NCBI GenBank assembly: GCA_964579735.1
Contig: CAZOHH010000056.1
Coordinates: forward strand, 1 to 14,989
Direction: 5' to 3'
From: CAILLO01 sp964579735
GTDB lineage: Bacteria > Bacillota > Clostridia > Saccharofermentanales > UBA5734
Length of the DNA: 14,989 bases
Below, in pieces: positions 6,027 to 13,128 of the stretch; positions within the stretch are counted from its first letter, which is position 1; the number at the start of each line of letters is the position of its first letter. The position numbers and the translations under genes are program-made. Below the pieces are notes generated by a model. The model was not told where the DNA came from. It saw nothing but the letters and a program-made list of their open reading frames with translations, and did not search any database.

Positions 6027-6923
6027 TCAGTTCGAGCTGGGTTTCGGGAGGAATGGAATCAATTCCTTTGCGAATCCAGGCAGGGTGATGGTCTGCAGCC
6101 AGACCTTGCCGGGGCCGGTCAGCGTCGAGAGGAACAGGCCTTCTCCACCGAAGAGGACGTTCTTGAAGCCCTTCACCATTTCGGCGCGGTACTGGACCGT
6201 CTCCTCGAAGGCGGCGATGTGACCCGTATCGACCTTGATGGTCTCGCCGGGTCCGAGGGTGCGCTCCTTGAGGCTTCCGTCGATCTCGAGGAAGACTCGT
6301 CCGGTGCCGGTGATGCGCTGCAGGATGAACCCCTCGCCGCCGAACAGTCCGGCCCCGACGCTGCGTGTGACGAAGGCGCTGAGCACGATGCTGGGCTGGG
6401 CGCAGAGGAAGGAAGACCGCTGGGCGATCACGGGGAGACCTGTGAGTTCAAGGTCCAGGATACAGCCCGGCATGGTGCTCGTGGCGACGAACTCCTGGTT
6501 CGGACCAGTCGCGGTGTAGGTGGCCATGAAGAGGGACTCTCCCGAGAACATCCGTCCGAGGCCCTTCATGAGACCTCCCTGCATGTTCGTCGTCATCGCG
6601 ATGCCTGCATCCATCCACGCCATGCCACCGGACTGGGTGTAGATGCTTTCTCCGATGTCGAGTCGGATGGAGACCGCGGGCAGAGTGCCGCCGAAGACCT
6701 CGTAGCGGAGGGGTCGCGTCTGAATTGGCGGGGGTGGCGGAGGCGGAGGGGGCGGGGGAGCCTCGGCTACGACCACCGGCGGCGCATAGACCGGAGCAGC
6801 GGGAGCCGGGGTAGGAATGAATACCTGGGTGGGGGGTCCGCCGACCGTGCCCGTCGGGGCGCCGCACGCGCTGCAGAATCGGGTGCCGTCAGGAAGATTG
6901 GTGCCGCATTTCGTACAGAACAT
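6027..6923 (-). CDS. Zinc-ribbon plus AIM24/TIGR00266 family protein
   Basis: A 298-residue protein in three parts. Residues 1-22 are a zinc ribbon with two CxxC pairs (Cys3/Cys6 and Cys17/Cys20). Residues 23-71 are a Pro/Ala/Val-rich linker containing 11 consecutive prolines. Residues 72-298 match the AIM24 (TIGR00266) beta-sandwich family: LRYEVFGG, ESIYTQSGGMAWMDAGI, a Gly/Met-rich GGLMKGLGRMFSGESLF, and the later VGAGLFGGEGFILQRITG. The bacterial function is poorly defined; the mitochondrial homologue affects inner-membrane architecture. There is no signal peptide, so it is probably cytoplasmic or peripheral to the membrane. The ATG at 6923 is chosen because AAGGAGG precedes it and MFCTKCG is the usual zinc-ribbon start. 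A promoter and palindrome lie just upstream, so it is probably transcribed separately from the CotH operon. Confidence 0.88.
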   Translation of the reverse strand: MFCTKCGTNLPDGTRFCSACGAPTGTVGGPPTQVFIPTPAPAAPVYAPPVVVAEAPPPPPPPPPPPIQTRPLRYEVFGGTLPAVSIRLDIGESIYTQSGGMAWMDAGIAMTTNMQGGLMKGLGRMFSGESLFMATYTATGPNQEFVATSTMPGCILDLELTGLPVIAQRSSFLCAQPSIVLSAFVTRSVGAGLFGGEGFILQRITGTGRVFLEIDGSLKERTLGPGETIKVDTGHIAAFEETVQYRAEMVKGFKNVLFGGEGLFLSTLTGPGKVWLQTITLPGFAKELIPFLPKPSSN

Positions 6924-6947
6924 CGATTCGTCCTCCTTGTCGTCCGG

Positions 6948-6978
6948 TTGGAAGCATGCCTCCTGCCTGTGCTTCCAA
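6948..6978. promoter_or_regulatory. 9-bp palindrome (operator-like) upstream of the AIM24-like gene
   Basis: TTGGAAGCA (6948-6956) and TGCTTCCAA (6970-6978) are perfect inverted repeats separated by 13 bases. On the minus strand the palindrome starts inside the -10 box and covers the expected transcription start, 25 bases before the AIM24-like ATG. That is a typical repressor position. It could instead be a hairpin ending the CotH transcript, although no T-run follows. Confidence 0.45.
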
Positions 6979-7005
6979 GCTAGCACTCGGCCGAGGGGAT
7001 GGCAA
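6977..7005 (-). promoter_or_regulatory. Candidate extended -10 promoter for the AIM24-like gene
   Basis: Minus strand: TTGCCA (7005-7000), 17-base spacer, then TAGCTT (6982-6977) with the TGn extension directly before it. It would start transcription near 6970. Gap 3 begins only 3 bases further upstream, so other elements could be missing. Confidence 0.4.
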
Positions 7006-7008
7006 GCA

Positions 7009-7108
7009 NNNNNNNNNNNNNNNNNNNNNNNNNNNNNNNNNNNNNNNNNNNNNNNNNNNNNNNNNNNNNNNNNNNNNNNNNNNNNNNNNNNNNNNNNNNN
7101 NNNNNNNN
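7009..7108. other. Scaffold gap 3 (100 Ns)
   Basis: Placeholder gap at the end of the CotH-like gene, directly next to its 24-base tandem repeat. Repeat collapse or high GC probably caused the break. The true stop codon of the CotH-like gene may lie in the missing sequence. Confidence 0.98.
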
Positions 7109-7180
7109 CCCGCCGCCCGGACCACCACCAGGTCCGCCGCCCGGACCACCACCAGGTCCGCCGCCCGGACCGCCACCAGC
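7109..7180. repeat. 24-base tandem repeat encoding Gly-Gly-Gly-Pro units
   Basis: About three units of the CCGCCGCCCGGACCACCACC / AGGT pattern (24 bases; 8 residues on the minus strand) run from the gap edge to about 7180, the last copy diverged. They encode the GGGP tail of the CotH-like protein. The array enters the gap, so copy number is unknown. Confidence 0.85.
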
Positions 7181-8674
7181 CCCGCCGCCCTGGGAACCAA
7201 GATCCGAGAGGTCGGCATCCCCTACGTCCAGGAGATGTGCGGTCTTGCTGGACTGCCCGGCCGACGTCGAAGGTACGGTGCCGTCCAACTGCTCCTGGAC
7301 GCTCTGGAAGCGCAGGGTGCCAAGAGACAGGAGCGCGGCGACGCCCGACCGGTACTGGCTATAGGTATAGAAGGCCGACGGGTCCTTCTGGACATAGCTG
7401 GAGATCAGCGCGTCGGTCTCCCCGATGAGCTTCTGTAGGCGCCCCCCGGTGAGATACGCATCGACGAGTTCCTGAAGGTACTGGTGGTAGAGGGTCTTGT
7501 ACTTGTCGACGGCGAGCAGTTGGGAGACGAGCGGACGCTGGGACATGAAGGTGTCGAGCAGCGGCGTGTCGATGGGAAAATTCACGAAGGTCGAGGCGTC
7601 CGAGATCATGAAGCCACCGAAGGCCGTATTGTAATCCCAAGGCAATATGGAAAGGACGCCGTCCTGCTCGCGCAGGTAGTAGTTCTGCTGCATGTTCGAG
7701 AAATAGCTGTCCATGTTCACGACGACGGTCTGGGCGGCCATGTAGCGCAGGATTTCATCCACGTCGAAGCTCTGTTCGAGATTCGTTCCGGTCGATAGGT
7801 TCTTCAAGGCCGCGATGACGCGGGCATAGTCGGTCTGCGAGGTCTTGAACACGGAGTACGAGAAGATCGCGGAGTAGCTCGCGGGGTCATCGTCGGTGTA
7901 GAGCAGGTCGCCGCCTTTCAGCTTGATCGGCTGACCGCCGCCTATTGGAAGGGTCTGAGGCGTGCCTCCATCGCTTATGAGGTCGGGCGCCCCCATGGTC
8001 TTCACATTGTAGAGTTCACCTTTCTCCTTGCCGTAGACCCGTGCCACGAAGCTGTCCTCCATGGCCTCGACTCCGAGGTAGAGTCCCCAGGGCTCCCCGT
8101 TCACGGAGATCTGGACGTAGGTGCATAGCGGAGTCGGGACCCCGATGGTGGCCATGAGGTCGAAGGAGATGAGTTCCTTCATATAGGTCGCATCGGCATA
8201 GATATTGTTCAAGGCGATCTTGTCGAGGCCGAAGCAGGTCTGCCCAGCCACATAATGGTCGAATTCGAGCTTGAAGCTGAAGCGGTCGGAGTCGGAGTTC
8301 TCGACCATGGAAAGGCTCGAGTTGCCCTTGGCTCGGATACCCGCAGATGAGAATGTGGTGCCGTCGACGACGACGTCGACGGGGATGTACTGCTCCTGGG
8401 TCGCCTGGTCCAGCATCGTCCGCCACGAGGCGGCATCGACAGCGAGATCGAGTTGGACGACTCTGTTTCCGCCGAAGAGTCTCGTCGCGTATTCCGTCGA
8501 GGCCGAGGGGGAAGAGGGCGAAGGCGATGGCGACGCGTTCGCTCCATTGTCCGCATTGGCCGAAGTCGTCTGCAGGACCGTCACGATGCCGGTCAGGAGT
8601 ACCGCAGCCGTGACGACGCAGGCGACGAGCCAGTCGAAGCCACGAGTCGTGCGCCTAGCTCGCGTATTCGCCAT
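7109..8674 (-). CDS. CotH-like kinase, membrane-anchored, with Gly/Pro repeat tail (3' end in gap 3)
   Basis: At least 522 residues. A basic N-terminus and one hydrophobic segment (about 15-35) form a signal peptide or anchor, followed by a Ser/Pro-rich linker (about 45-60). The CotH domain spans about 60-470: GIRAKGNSS near 112, FKLEFDHY near 134, LNN..AD.TYMKELISFDLM near 155, YVQISVNGEPWGLYLGVE near 186, NMDSYFSNMQQNYYLRE around Asp322, and ILPWDYNTAFGGF with Asp347. CotH proteins are atypical kinases, first described phosphorylating spore-coat proteins, so an extracytoplasmic kinase is inferred. The C-terminus is a GGGP repeat that enters the gap. If the gap length were real, the frame would end at 6980, but that should not be trusted. 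The start overlaps the DUF4956 gene by 20 bases, with GGTGAG upstream. Confidence 0.9.
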
Positions 8675-9329
8675 TGTAGCTCACCAGGACCGCGTTGCGG
8701 ATGCCGGGCAGCGCCGCGATCTCGTTCACGAAAGTCGTGGTTCCGTCAGCGATGCGGACTTCGGTCGTGGTCTCGATGCCGGCCGACGCAGACACGCTCT
8801 TCGACTTGACCGTGAATTTCGTGCAGCTCTTCGAGACCAAGTCCATGGCGCTTTTTTCAGCAGCGTCGTTCTCGCAGGCGAGGACCAGGATGAATGGTGT
8901 CTCGCGGACCTTTCGGGTGGAGAAGACGAAAAGGACCAGACCGATGAGGAGGGAGCCGATGACGGCCAGGGGGAAGAGACCGGCGCCGACGACGATGCCG
9001 GAGCCGATGGCCCAGAACAGGAAGACGATGTCCATCGCCTCCTTGACCGCCGTGCGGAAGCGGACGATCGACAGTGCGCCGACCATGCCGAGCGACAGGA
9101 TGATGTTGGAGGTGACGGCGAGGATGACCAGGGAAGTGACCAGAGAAAGCGCCATGAGGCTCGTGGCGAAGCTCGCGGAGTACATCACGCCACGATAGGT
9201 CCTGCGGTAGATGAAGAGGATGAAGAGTCCGAGTGCGAAGGAGATCGCGAGGGCGATGACGGTGTCGAGGATGGAGAACGAGGTGACCTTATCGAGGAAG
9301 CTGGACTTGAAGATGTCGCTGAACGTCAT
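8655..9329 (-). CDS. DUF4956 integral membrane protein
   Basis: A 224-residue protein. Residues 1-138 hold about four transmembrane helices (about 22-41, 52-74, 99-117, 119-136). The family signature LGMVGALSIVRFRTAVKEAM lies between helices at about 80-99 and continues DIVFLFWAIG. Residues about 140-224 form a soluble C-terminal domain, probably ACT-like in fold (inferred). The function is not established, but DUF4956 genes commonly sit beside VTC and CotH genes, as here. A role as the membrane partner or channel of the polyphosphate polymerase is plausible. GGAGG lies about 10 bases before the ATG. The gene follows the VTC gene by 25 bases and its end overlaps the CotH start, so coupled translation is expected. 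Confidence 0.9.
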   Translation of the reverse strand: MTFSDIFKSSFLDKVTSFSILDTVIALAISFALGLFILFIYRRTYRGVMYSASFATSLMALSLVTSLVILAVTSNIILSLGMVGALSIVRFRTAVKEAMDIVFLFWAIGSGIVVGAGLFPLAVIGSLLIGLVLFVFSTRKVRETPFILVLACENDAAEKSAMDLVSKSCTKFTVKSKSVSASAGIETTTEVRIADGTTTFVNEIAALPGIRNAVLVSYNGEYAS

Positions 9330-9354
9330 GGCCGGGGTCCTCCTGCAGTGGGTC

Positions 9355-10032
9355 TCATCCGCGCGTGCGGCAGATGGCGAATTTGGAGACGGCCGTCGAC
9401 TGACGGTCGCCGAGCTGGACGAGGTCGGAGATGAAGTCGGGCAGGAATCCGTCGAACTTGACCTCGAGGATGCACGTGCCGGGAGCAGCGGTGGGAATCA
9501 GGGGAAGCGCTGGGTTGAGGAAATCCCTGGATCGGAGGCCCGTGCGCAGATCGCTGTCGATGGTGATACGGACGTTGCCGGAAGGGTAGGTATAGGCCTC
9601 GCGGCGGTAGTCGACGATCGTGCTGGGGCGAAGGAGCTGTGAGTCGCAGAGGTGGCGGAACTCCTGGAGAAGCGGGTCGTCGCGGTCCTTCATCCAGTCC
9701 TTGCGGCCGTCGAGCAGATCCAGGCATTCGGTGCGGGTGAGCCAGGTGGATCGCTTCCACCCCAGTCCATTGCGCTTCGACTTCTTCTCGAGGCGGATGG
9801 TGTCGAACGATTCGCCGTAGACGCGAAGACGGAACTTGTCGCGTTCAGCGATACCGTCGAGCTTCTCGCGCAGGACCTTGTCCTGGTAATTGTCGAAATA
9901 GAGGCTGCGGATCCGATACGTGCCGTCCGGTCCGGCATGTTCATCCGACCTCAGCACGTGGCGGAGCCGGTTGCGCAGGGAGAGGGCCTCGGCATAACCG
10001 ATGATGTGCTTGAGTTCGCGACGTCCCTCCAT
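9355..10032 (-). CDS. VTC-domain polyphosphate polymerase
   Basis: A 225-residue protein made almost entirely of the VTC catalytic tunnel domain, which polymerises polyphosphate from ATP. Visible motifs are RRELKHII at the N-terminus, YRIRSLYFDN at 40-49, a basic strand ERDKFRLRVYG at 63-73, IRLEKKSK at 79-86, IVDYRREAY at about 139-147, VRITIDSDLRTG at about 154-165, and the acidic metal-binding strand ILEVKFDGFLPD at about 188-199. These basic and acidic strands match the phosphate tunnel and metal site of eukaryotic Vtc4. There are no SPX or membrane domains; the adjacent DUF4956 protein may supply the membrane part. The ATG at 10032 follows the protease stop by one base (TAACATG) and is preferred to an in-frame GTG at 10053. 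The SD (GGAAAGG) is somewhat distant, suggesting coupled translation. Confidence 0.92.
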   Translation of the reverse strand: MEGRRELKHIIGYAEALSLRNRLRHVLRSDEHAGPDGTYRIRSLYFDNYQDKVLREKLDGIAERDKFRLRVYGESFDTIRLEKKSKRNGLGWKRSTWLTRTECLDLLDGRKDWMKDRDDPLLQEFRHLCDSQLLRPSTIVDYRREAYTYPSGNVRITIDSDLRTGLRSRDFLNPALPLIPTAAPGTCILEVKFDGFLPDFISDLVQLGDRQSTAVSKFAICRTRG

Positions 10033-10033
10033 G

Positions 10034-11041
10034 TTATGTCGTCGCCTTTCCACCCGAAATCATGTTCTCGATGAGCGTCTTCACGTGGTCGATGGGAATC
10101 GCGAATCCGAGGCCTTCGAGGCCGGAGCCGGAGGACTTGGCGACCACGATGCCGATCAGCTGTCCCCGTGCGTTGAACAGTCCACCGCCGGAGTTGCCGG
10201 GGTTGATGCTGGCGTCGGTCTGTAGCAGGTCCATGGTATTGCCATCGAGGTCGATCTGCCGGTCGAGTGAGCTGATGATGCCCTGGGTCACGGTGCCGCC
10301 GAGTTCACCGAGTGGGTTTCCTATGGCGACGGCCGTGTCGCCGACGACCAGGTTCGCCGACGCGCCGAGTGTGGAGAAGGGGAGCTCGGATGCTTCGATC
10401 TTGAGCACCGCGATGTCCATGGTCGCGACGGAGTCCACGAGGACGGCATCGTAGGAGGTGCCATCGATGAGTTTCACCTTGATGGTCTCGGCGCCATCGA
10501 CTACGTGGTGGTTGGTCACGATATACCCGTCGGCGGTGAGGATCACTCCGCTGCCTGCGCCTTCCACGGCGTAGCTGCGGCCGCGTACGACCACGGTGCC
10601 GGTGGTGCGGATCTCGACGACGCCGGGGGACGCGATGGCGGCGATCTCAGCGACCGAGAGGCCGTCCGTCGAGGCGTTGCCGTCGGCGAACGTCAGGGTG
10701 GGGATGGCGGAGGGGGACGATGTTGTGGTAGGAGCGAGGGTTGCCGCGGCTTCCGTTGGCGTCGGAGTGGGTACGGAAATCATCCGCATGGCGATCAGGC
10801 CGCCGGTGAATCCTGCCGCGCCGGAGATCATGATGACGAAGGCAAGCACGACGACCGCCGTGGCCCGGCTCAACTGCAGAGCGCGTCGACGCGGCTTCGG
10901 CGTCGGAACGGGCGGCTGCTGCGGAACGGCAGGCAATCGAGGAAGGGTGTCTGCGTGCACATATACATAGGCGGTTTCGGGGACGGGATCCTCGGAAACG
11001 CCGAGGTTTTCGGAGGGATTGGATTCTTCGGACTCTACCAT
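10034..11041 (-). CDS. Membrane-anchored S1C (HtrA/DegP-like) serine protease without PDZ domain
   Basis: A 335-residue trypsin-like protease. The cytoplasmic N-terminus is acidic (1-25), then Pro-rich and basic (35-58). A single transmembrane helix lies at about 60-88, then a Pro/Thr/Ser-rich extracytoplasmic linker (90-118). The protease domain at about 126-328 has His179 (TNHHVV), Asp209 (TMDIAVLKI) and Ser284 (NPGNSGGG), plus GNPLGELGGTVTQGIIS, a complete S1C set. The chain ends right after the protease domain, so the C-terminal PDZ of typical HtrA proteins is absent. A role in envelope quality control or regulated cleavage of cell-surface proteins is inferred. AAGGTGA precedes the ATG by about 6 bases. 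It is the first gene of the VTC/DUF4956/CotH run, after 134 bases of non-coding sequence. Confidence 0.92.
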   Translation of the reverse strand: MVESEESNPSENLGVSEDPVPETAYVYVHADTLPRLPAVPQQPPVPTPKPRRRALQLSRATAVVVLAFVIMISGAAGFTGGLIAMRMISVPTPTPTEAAATLAPTTTSSPSAIPTLTFADGNASTDGLSVAEIAAIASPGVVEIRTTGTVVVRGRSYAVEGAGSGVILTADGYIVTNHHVVDGAETIKVKLIDGTSYDAVLVDSVATMDIAVLKIEASELPFSTLGASANLVVGDTAVAIGNPLGELGGTVTQGIISSLDRQIDLDGNTMDLLQTDASINPGNSGGGLFNARGQLIGIVVAKSSGSGLEGLGFAIPIDHVKTLIENMISGGKATT

Positions 11042-11066
11042 GGAATCACCTTCCTTCTACGTCTCC

Positions 11067-11101
11067 ATCTTACCCTCGGATCCGTCCGTAAATGTGGACG
11101 G
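11067..11101 (-). promoter_or_regulatory. Intergenic hairpin and possible -10 box before the S1C protease operon
   Basis: CCGTCC (11082-11087) and GGACGG (11096-11101) form a 6-bp stem with an 8-base loop. On the minus strand it is followed by TAAGAT (11072-11067), a passable -10 box without a clear -35. The hairpin may end the upstream redox operon or regulate this one. It lies in the 134-base intergenic stretch (11042-11175), where nothing else was recognised. Confidence 0.3.
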
Positions 11102-11175
11102 TTCGTCGGCTTTCTGTGATGGTTTCGTGCGGAGGATTCATTCAGAATGGGTTCGGCTCGGAACAGCGCAGTCGC

Positions 11176-12042
11176 TTAGGAGAACTCGTATCTACGGGTC
11201 CAGGATCGCGTTTCACCAGGTGAAAGCGCAAGGTCGACGAATATCTCGGGAGAGATGACGCCCGCATGTCCCCAGAAGGCGCAGCGAGCCACGGGGAAAT
11301 CGTTGAATTCGCGCATCGTGCGTCCGGTCGGGAGATGCTCCAATTCCCAGGACCAGCCACCCGAGGGGAGAAAACCCGGAGTCCGAAAATAGAAGTCGGT
11401 TTCGGGGGTTTTCGTCCAGAGGACCGATGCACCCTCGGACCTCAATGCGTCTGGAAGGGAGTCGGCGACGAAGGGGAACGGGAAGCGAAGGACATAGTCG
11501 GGACCCACGGGAGCCGCTCCGATAAGGACGAAATTATGGTTGTACTCGTCGGTCGAAAAGGGACGCTCGCCTACATTCTCCAGTCGTGCCTCGATGAATA
11601 GGGCGTTCCCATCGACCCGGACCGTCTTCGTGAGAAGAACGGCATATCCCGTCTGGTCAAGAGGTGCGCTGACCATGACGATCCGGTCATCACCGGCTTC
11701 GACCGTACATGGGAAGGGGTCGATGGAATAGGGTCTGGCGAAGTCGGCGTCCTTCTCGTCCGGGCGCGTCAGCATGCCGACGCCGATCTTGGGGAAGCGC
11801 CCCGAAACCGGCGTTTCATCGAAACCGACGGGTTTCTGGATGCCGAATTCACCACAAAGGCCGATACCGCCCGTCCCGACACCGGGCGTCGCGGATTCGA
11901 CCGTGCAGAACGTACAGCTGCCATCGAGGGTCACTTGGGCGACGATGCCGGTCCAGTCGAACCGGGAGCCGCGATAGGCCGTACCCGGAAGCAGGACTTC
12001 GACGGCCAGACGGGAACTGTGCAGCGTCACTCGGTCCATCAT
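11176..12042 (-). CDS. Galactose mutarotase-fold (aldose 1-epimerase-like) protein
   Basis: A 288-residue cytoplasmic protein resembling the galactose mutarotase-like superfamily. It shows a strand-rich N-terminus (SRFDWTGIVAQVTLDG), the motif STDEYNHNFVLIG with His169 in the region of the catalytic or substrate-binding histidine, and the C-terminal PEIFVDLALSPGETRSWTRRYEF typical of these beta-sandwich proteins. The substrate is unknown; classical epimerases interconvert sugar anomers. A CxxC pair (Cys43/Cys46) is present near the N-terminus. GGAGG lies 8 bases before the ATG at 12042 (an ATG ATG pair). That SD lies within the last codons of the arsenate reductase gene, whose stop is 4 bases upstream, so translation is coupled. 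Its link to the redox genes of the same operon is unexplained. Confidence 0.75.
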   Translation of the reverse strand: MMDRVTLHSSRLAVEVLLPGTAYRGSRFDWTGIVAQVTLDGSCTFCTVESATPGVGTGGIGLCGEFGIQKPVGFDETPVSGRFPKIGVGMLTRPDEKDADFARPYSIDPFPCTVEAGDDRIVMVSAPLDQTGYAVLLTKTVRVDGNALFIEARLENVGERPFSTDEYNHNFVLIGAAPVGPDYVLRFPFPFVADSLPDALRSEGASVLWTKTPETDFYFRTPGFLPSGGWSWELEHLPTGRTMREFNDFPVARCAFWGHAGVISPEIFVDLALSPGETRSWTRRYEFS

Positions 12043-12046
12043 TCTT

Positions 12047-12457
12047 CTATCCTCCAAGCAGTCCGGGAAGCCGGAACCTCAGGTCGAGCACCTTCGCCTC
12101 GATCCTGTGCGCGGTGTCCTCGAAGAAATCCGGACCCAACCCCGTCGGGTCATCCAGACCCCAGTCCTCACGGTGCCGTGCCGGTACATAGGGACATTCC
12201 ACGTTGCACCCCATCGTCACCACGACGTCGACGGGAGGCAGTTCCGCAAGGAGCTTCGGGCGCTGCGTCAGGTTCATGTCCACCCCATACAATCGTCGGA
12301 CGGTTTCCACCGCGTCGGGGTTGATCCGGTCCTTGACCTCCGTGCCGGCCGATACGGCCTCGAAGACATCGGATGCATAGAGTCGAGCCAGAGCTTCAGC
12401 CATCTGGGACCGGCAGGAATTGTGGACGCATACGAAGGCGACGATAGGTTTCTTCAA
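12047..12457 (-). CDS. arsC: Arsenate reductase, thioredoxin-coupled LMW-PTP type
   Basis: A 136-residue cytoplasmic protein of the low-molecular-weight phosphatase fold. The P-loop is CVHNSCRS with nucleophile Cys10 and Arg16; the acid loop is DDPTG near 107. Two more cysteines, Cys84 and Cys88 (MGCNVECP), fit the relay of thioredoxin-dependent ArsC, which reduces arsenate to arsenite through Cys10 and a second cysteine pair reopened by thioredoxin. A plain tyrosine phosphatase would not need Cys84/Cys88. The start is TTG at 12457, set by GGAGG 8 bases upstream; no ATG in that frame gives a complete P-loop. Immediately upstream are the glutaredoxin-like and thioredoxin reductase genes, the expected electron donors. 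No arsR, arsB or acr3 is visible. Confidence 0.88.
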   Translation of the reverse strand: MKKPIVAFVCVHNSCRSQMAEALARLYASDVFEAVSAGTEVKDRINPDAVETVRRLYGVDMNLTQRPKLLAELPPVDVVVTMGCNVECPYVPARHREDWGLDDPTGLGPDFFEDTAHRIEAKVLDLRFRLPGLLGG

Positions 12458-12478
12458 TGGGTACTCCTCCCGTTGGGG

Positions 12479-13117
12479 TCAAACGGCTTCCATTGCGTCC
12501 AGAAAGGCCTGGAAGGGCTGGTTTCCGAGCAATTCATGCGTCTCGTTGATGATGATCTTCGGGACGCCGGATACATTGTACTTCTGGGAGAGCTCGCCGA
12601 ACGTCTGCGCTTCGATCATGTCGGCTTCGATATTGGGATTCATCAATGCAAGCTTGTGGGCCTTCTGGACCGCGCCGGGGCAGTGCGGGCAGCTCAGCGT
12701 GACGAAGACCTGGATGTGCATGGGCTTCGTGATGGCCGCGATGCGGTCTGCGAATTCCTTCGGCATCTCGCTCGTCGTGCCCGACACTTCGAGCAGCGCC
12801 GGGATGAACGAATTGATCTCGTGTCCCGCGGGGATGCCGTTGAACTTGATTCCCCTGTAAGCGCCGGAGCCGTCCAGCAGAACGATGCTCGGGACCATCT
12901 CGACATGATATTCGGCGGCCTTGGACGCATCCTTCTTCCGATCGTAGCGGACGAGATGGATGTGGTCGCTCAGAGCGGCGACCTCCTCCATGAGGCCGTC
13001 CGTCTCCTCTCCAGTCGGGCACCCGGGTTCGGTGAACAGGGCGATGGTGACATCCCCGGTCATGACGGCGAATATTTCCTTGAGTTGCTTTTCCAGGTCC
13101 TCGGTGAACATCTTCAT
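12479..13117 (-). CDS. Two-domain glutaredoxin-like protein (PDO/AhpF N-terminal-domain type)
   Basis: A 212-residue protein with two tandem thioredoxin folds, as in archaeal PDO and the N-terminal domain of AhpF. The first fold (about 1-112) has a lone Cys33 in EPGCPTGEET, so its CxxC is lost, while the cis-Pro loop MVPSIV (Pro76) remains. The second fold (about 115-212) has the active CPHC (Cys143/Cys146) and GVPKIII as its cis-Pro loop. Such proteins carry electrons from a thioredoxin-reductase-like flavoprotein to target disulfides. Adjacent genes supply both: thioredoxin reductase 11 bases upstream and arsenate reductase 21 bases downstream. AGGAGG lies about 8 bases before the ATG. Probable substrates are ArsC and perhaps a peroxiredoxin elsewhere. 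Confidence 0.88.
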   Translation of the reverse strand: MKMFTEDLEKQLKEIFAVMTGDVTIALFTEPGCPTGEETDGLMEEVAALSDHIHLVRYDRKKDASKAAEYHVEMVPSIVLLDGSGAYRGIKFNGIPAGHEINSFIPALLEVSGTTSEMPKEFADRIAAITKPMHIQVFVTLSCPHCPGAVQKAHKLALMNPNIEADMIEAQTFGELSQKYNVSGVPKIIINETHELLGNQPFQAFLDAMEAV

Positions 13118-13128
13118 GATTTTTCCTC

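Noticed and set aside
5979..6983. Plus-strand frame of 334 codons opposite the AIM24-like gene
   Set aside because: Its composition mirrors the real gene on the other strand, which has a zinc ribbon, family motifs and a Shine-Dalgarno.
6980..7008. Eight residues and a stop after gap 3 as the CotH C-terminus
   Set aside because: The 100-N gap has arbitrary length, so the frame after it is unknown; the same bases form a better promoter for the AIM24-like gene.
8271..9434. Plus-strand open frame of 387 codons opposite CotH, DUF4956 and VTC
   Set aside because: Asp/Glu/Gly/Arg-rich antisense shadow of transmembrane helices; no ribosome site or domain.
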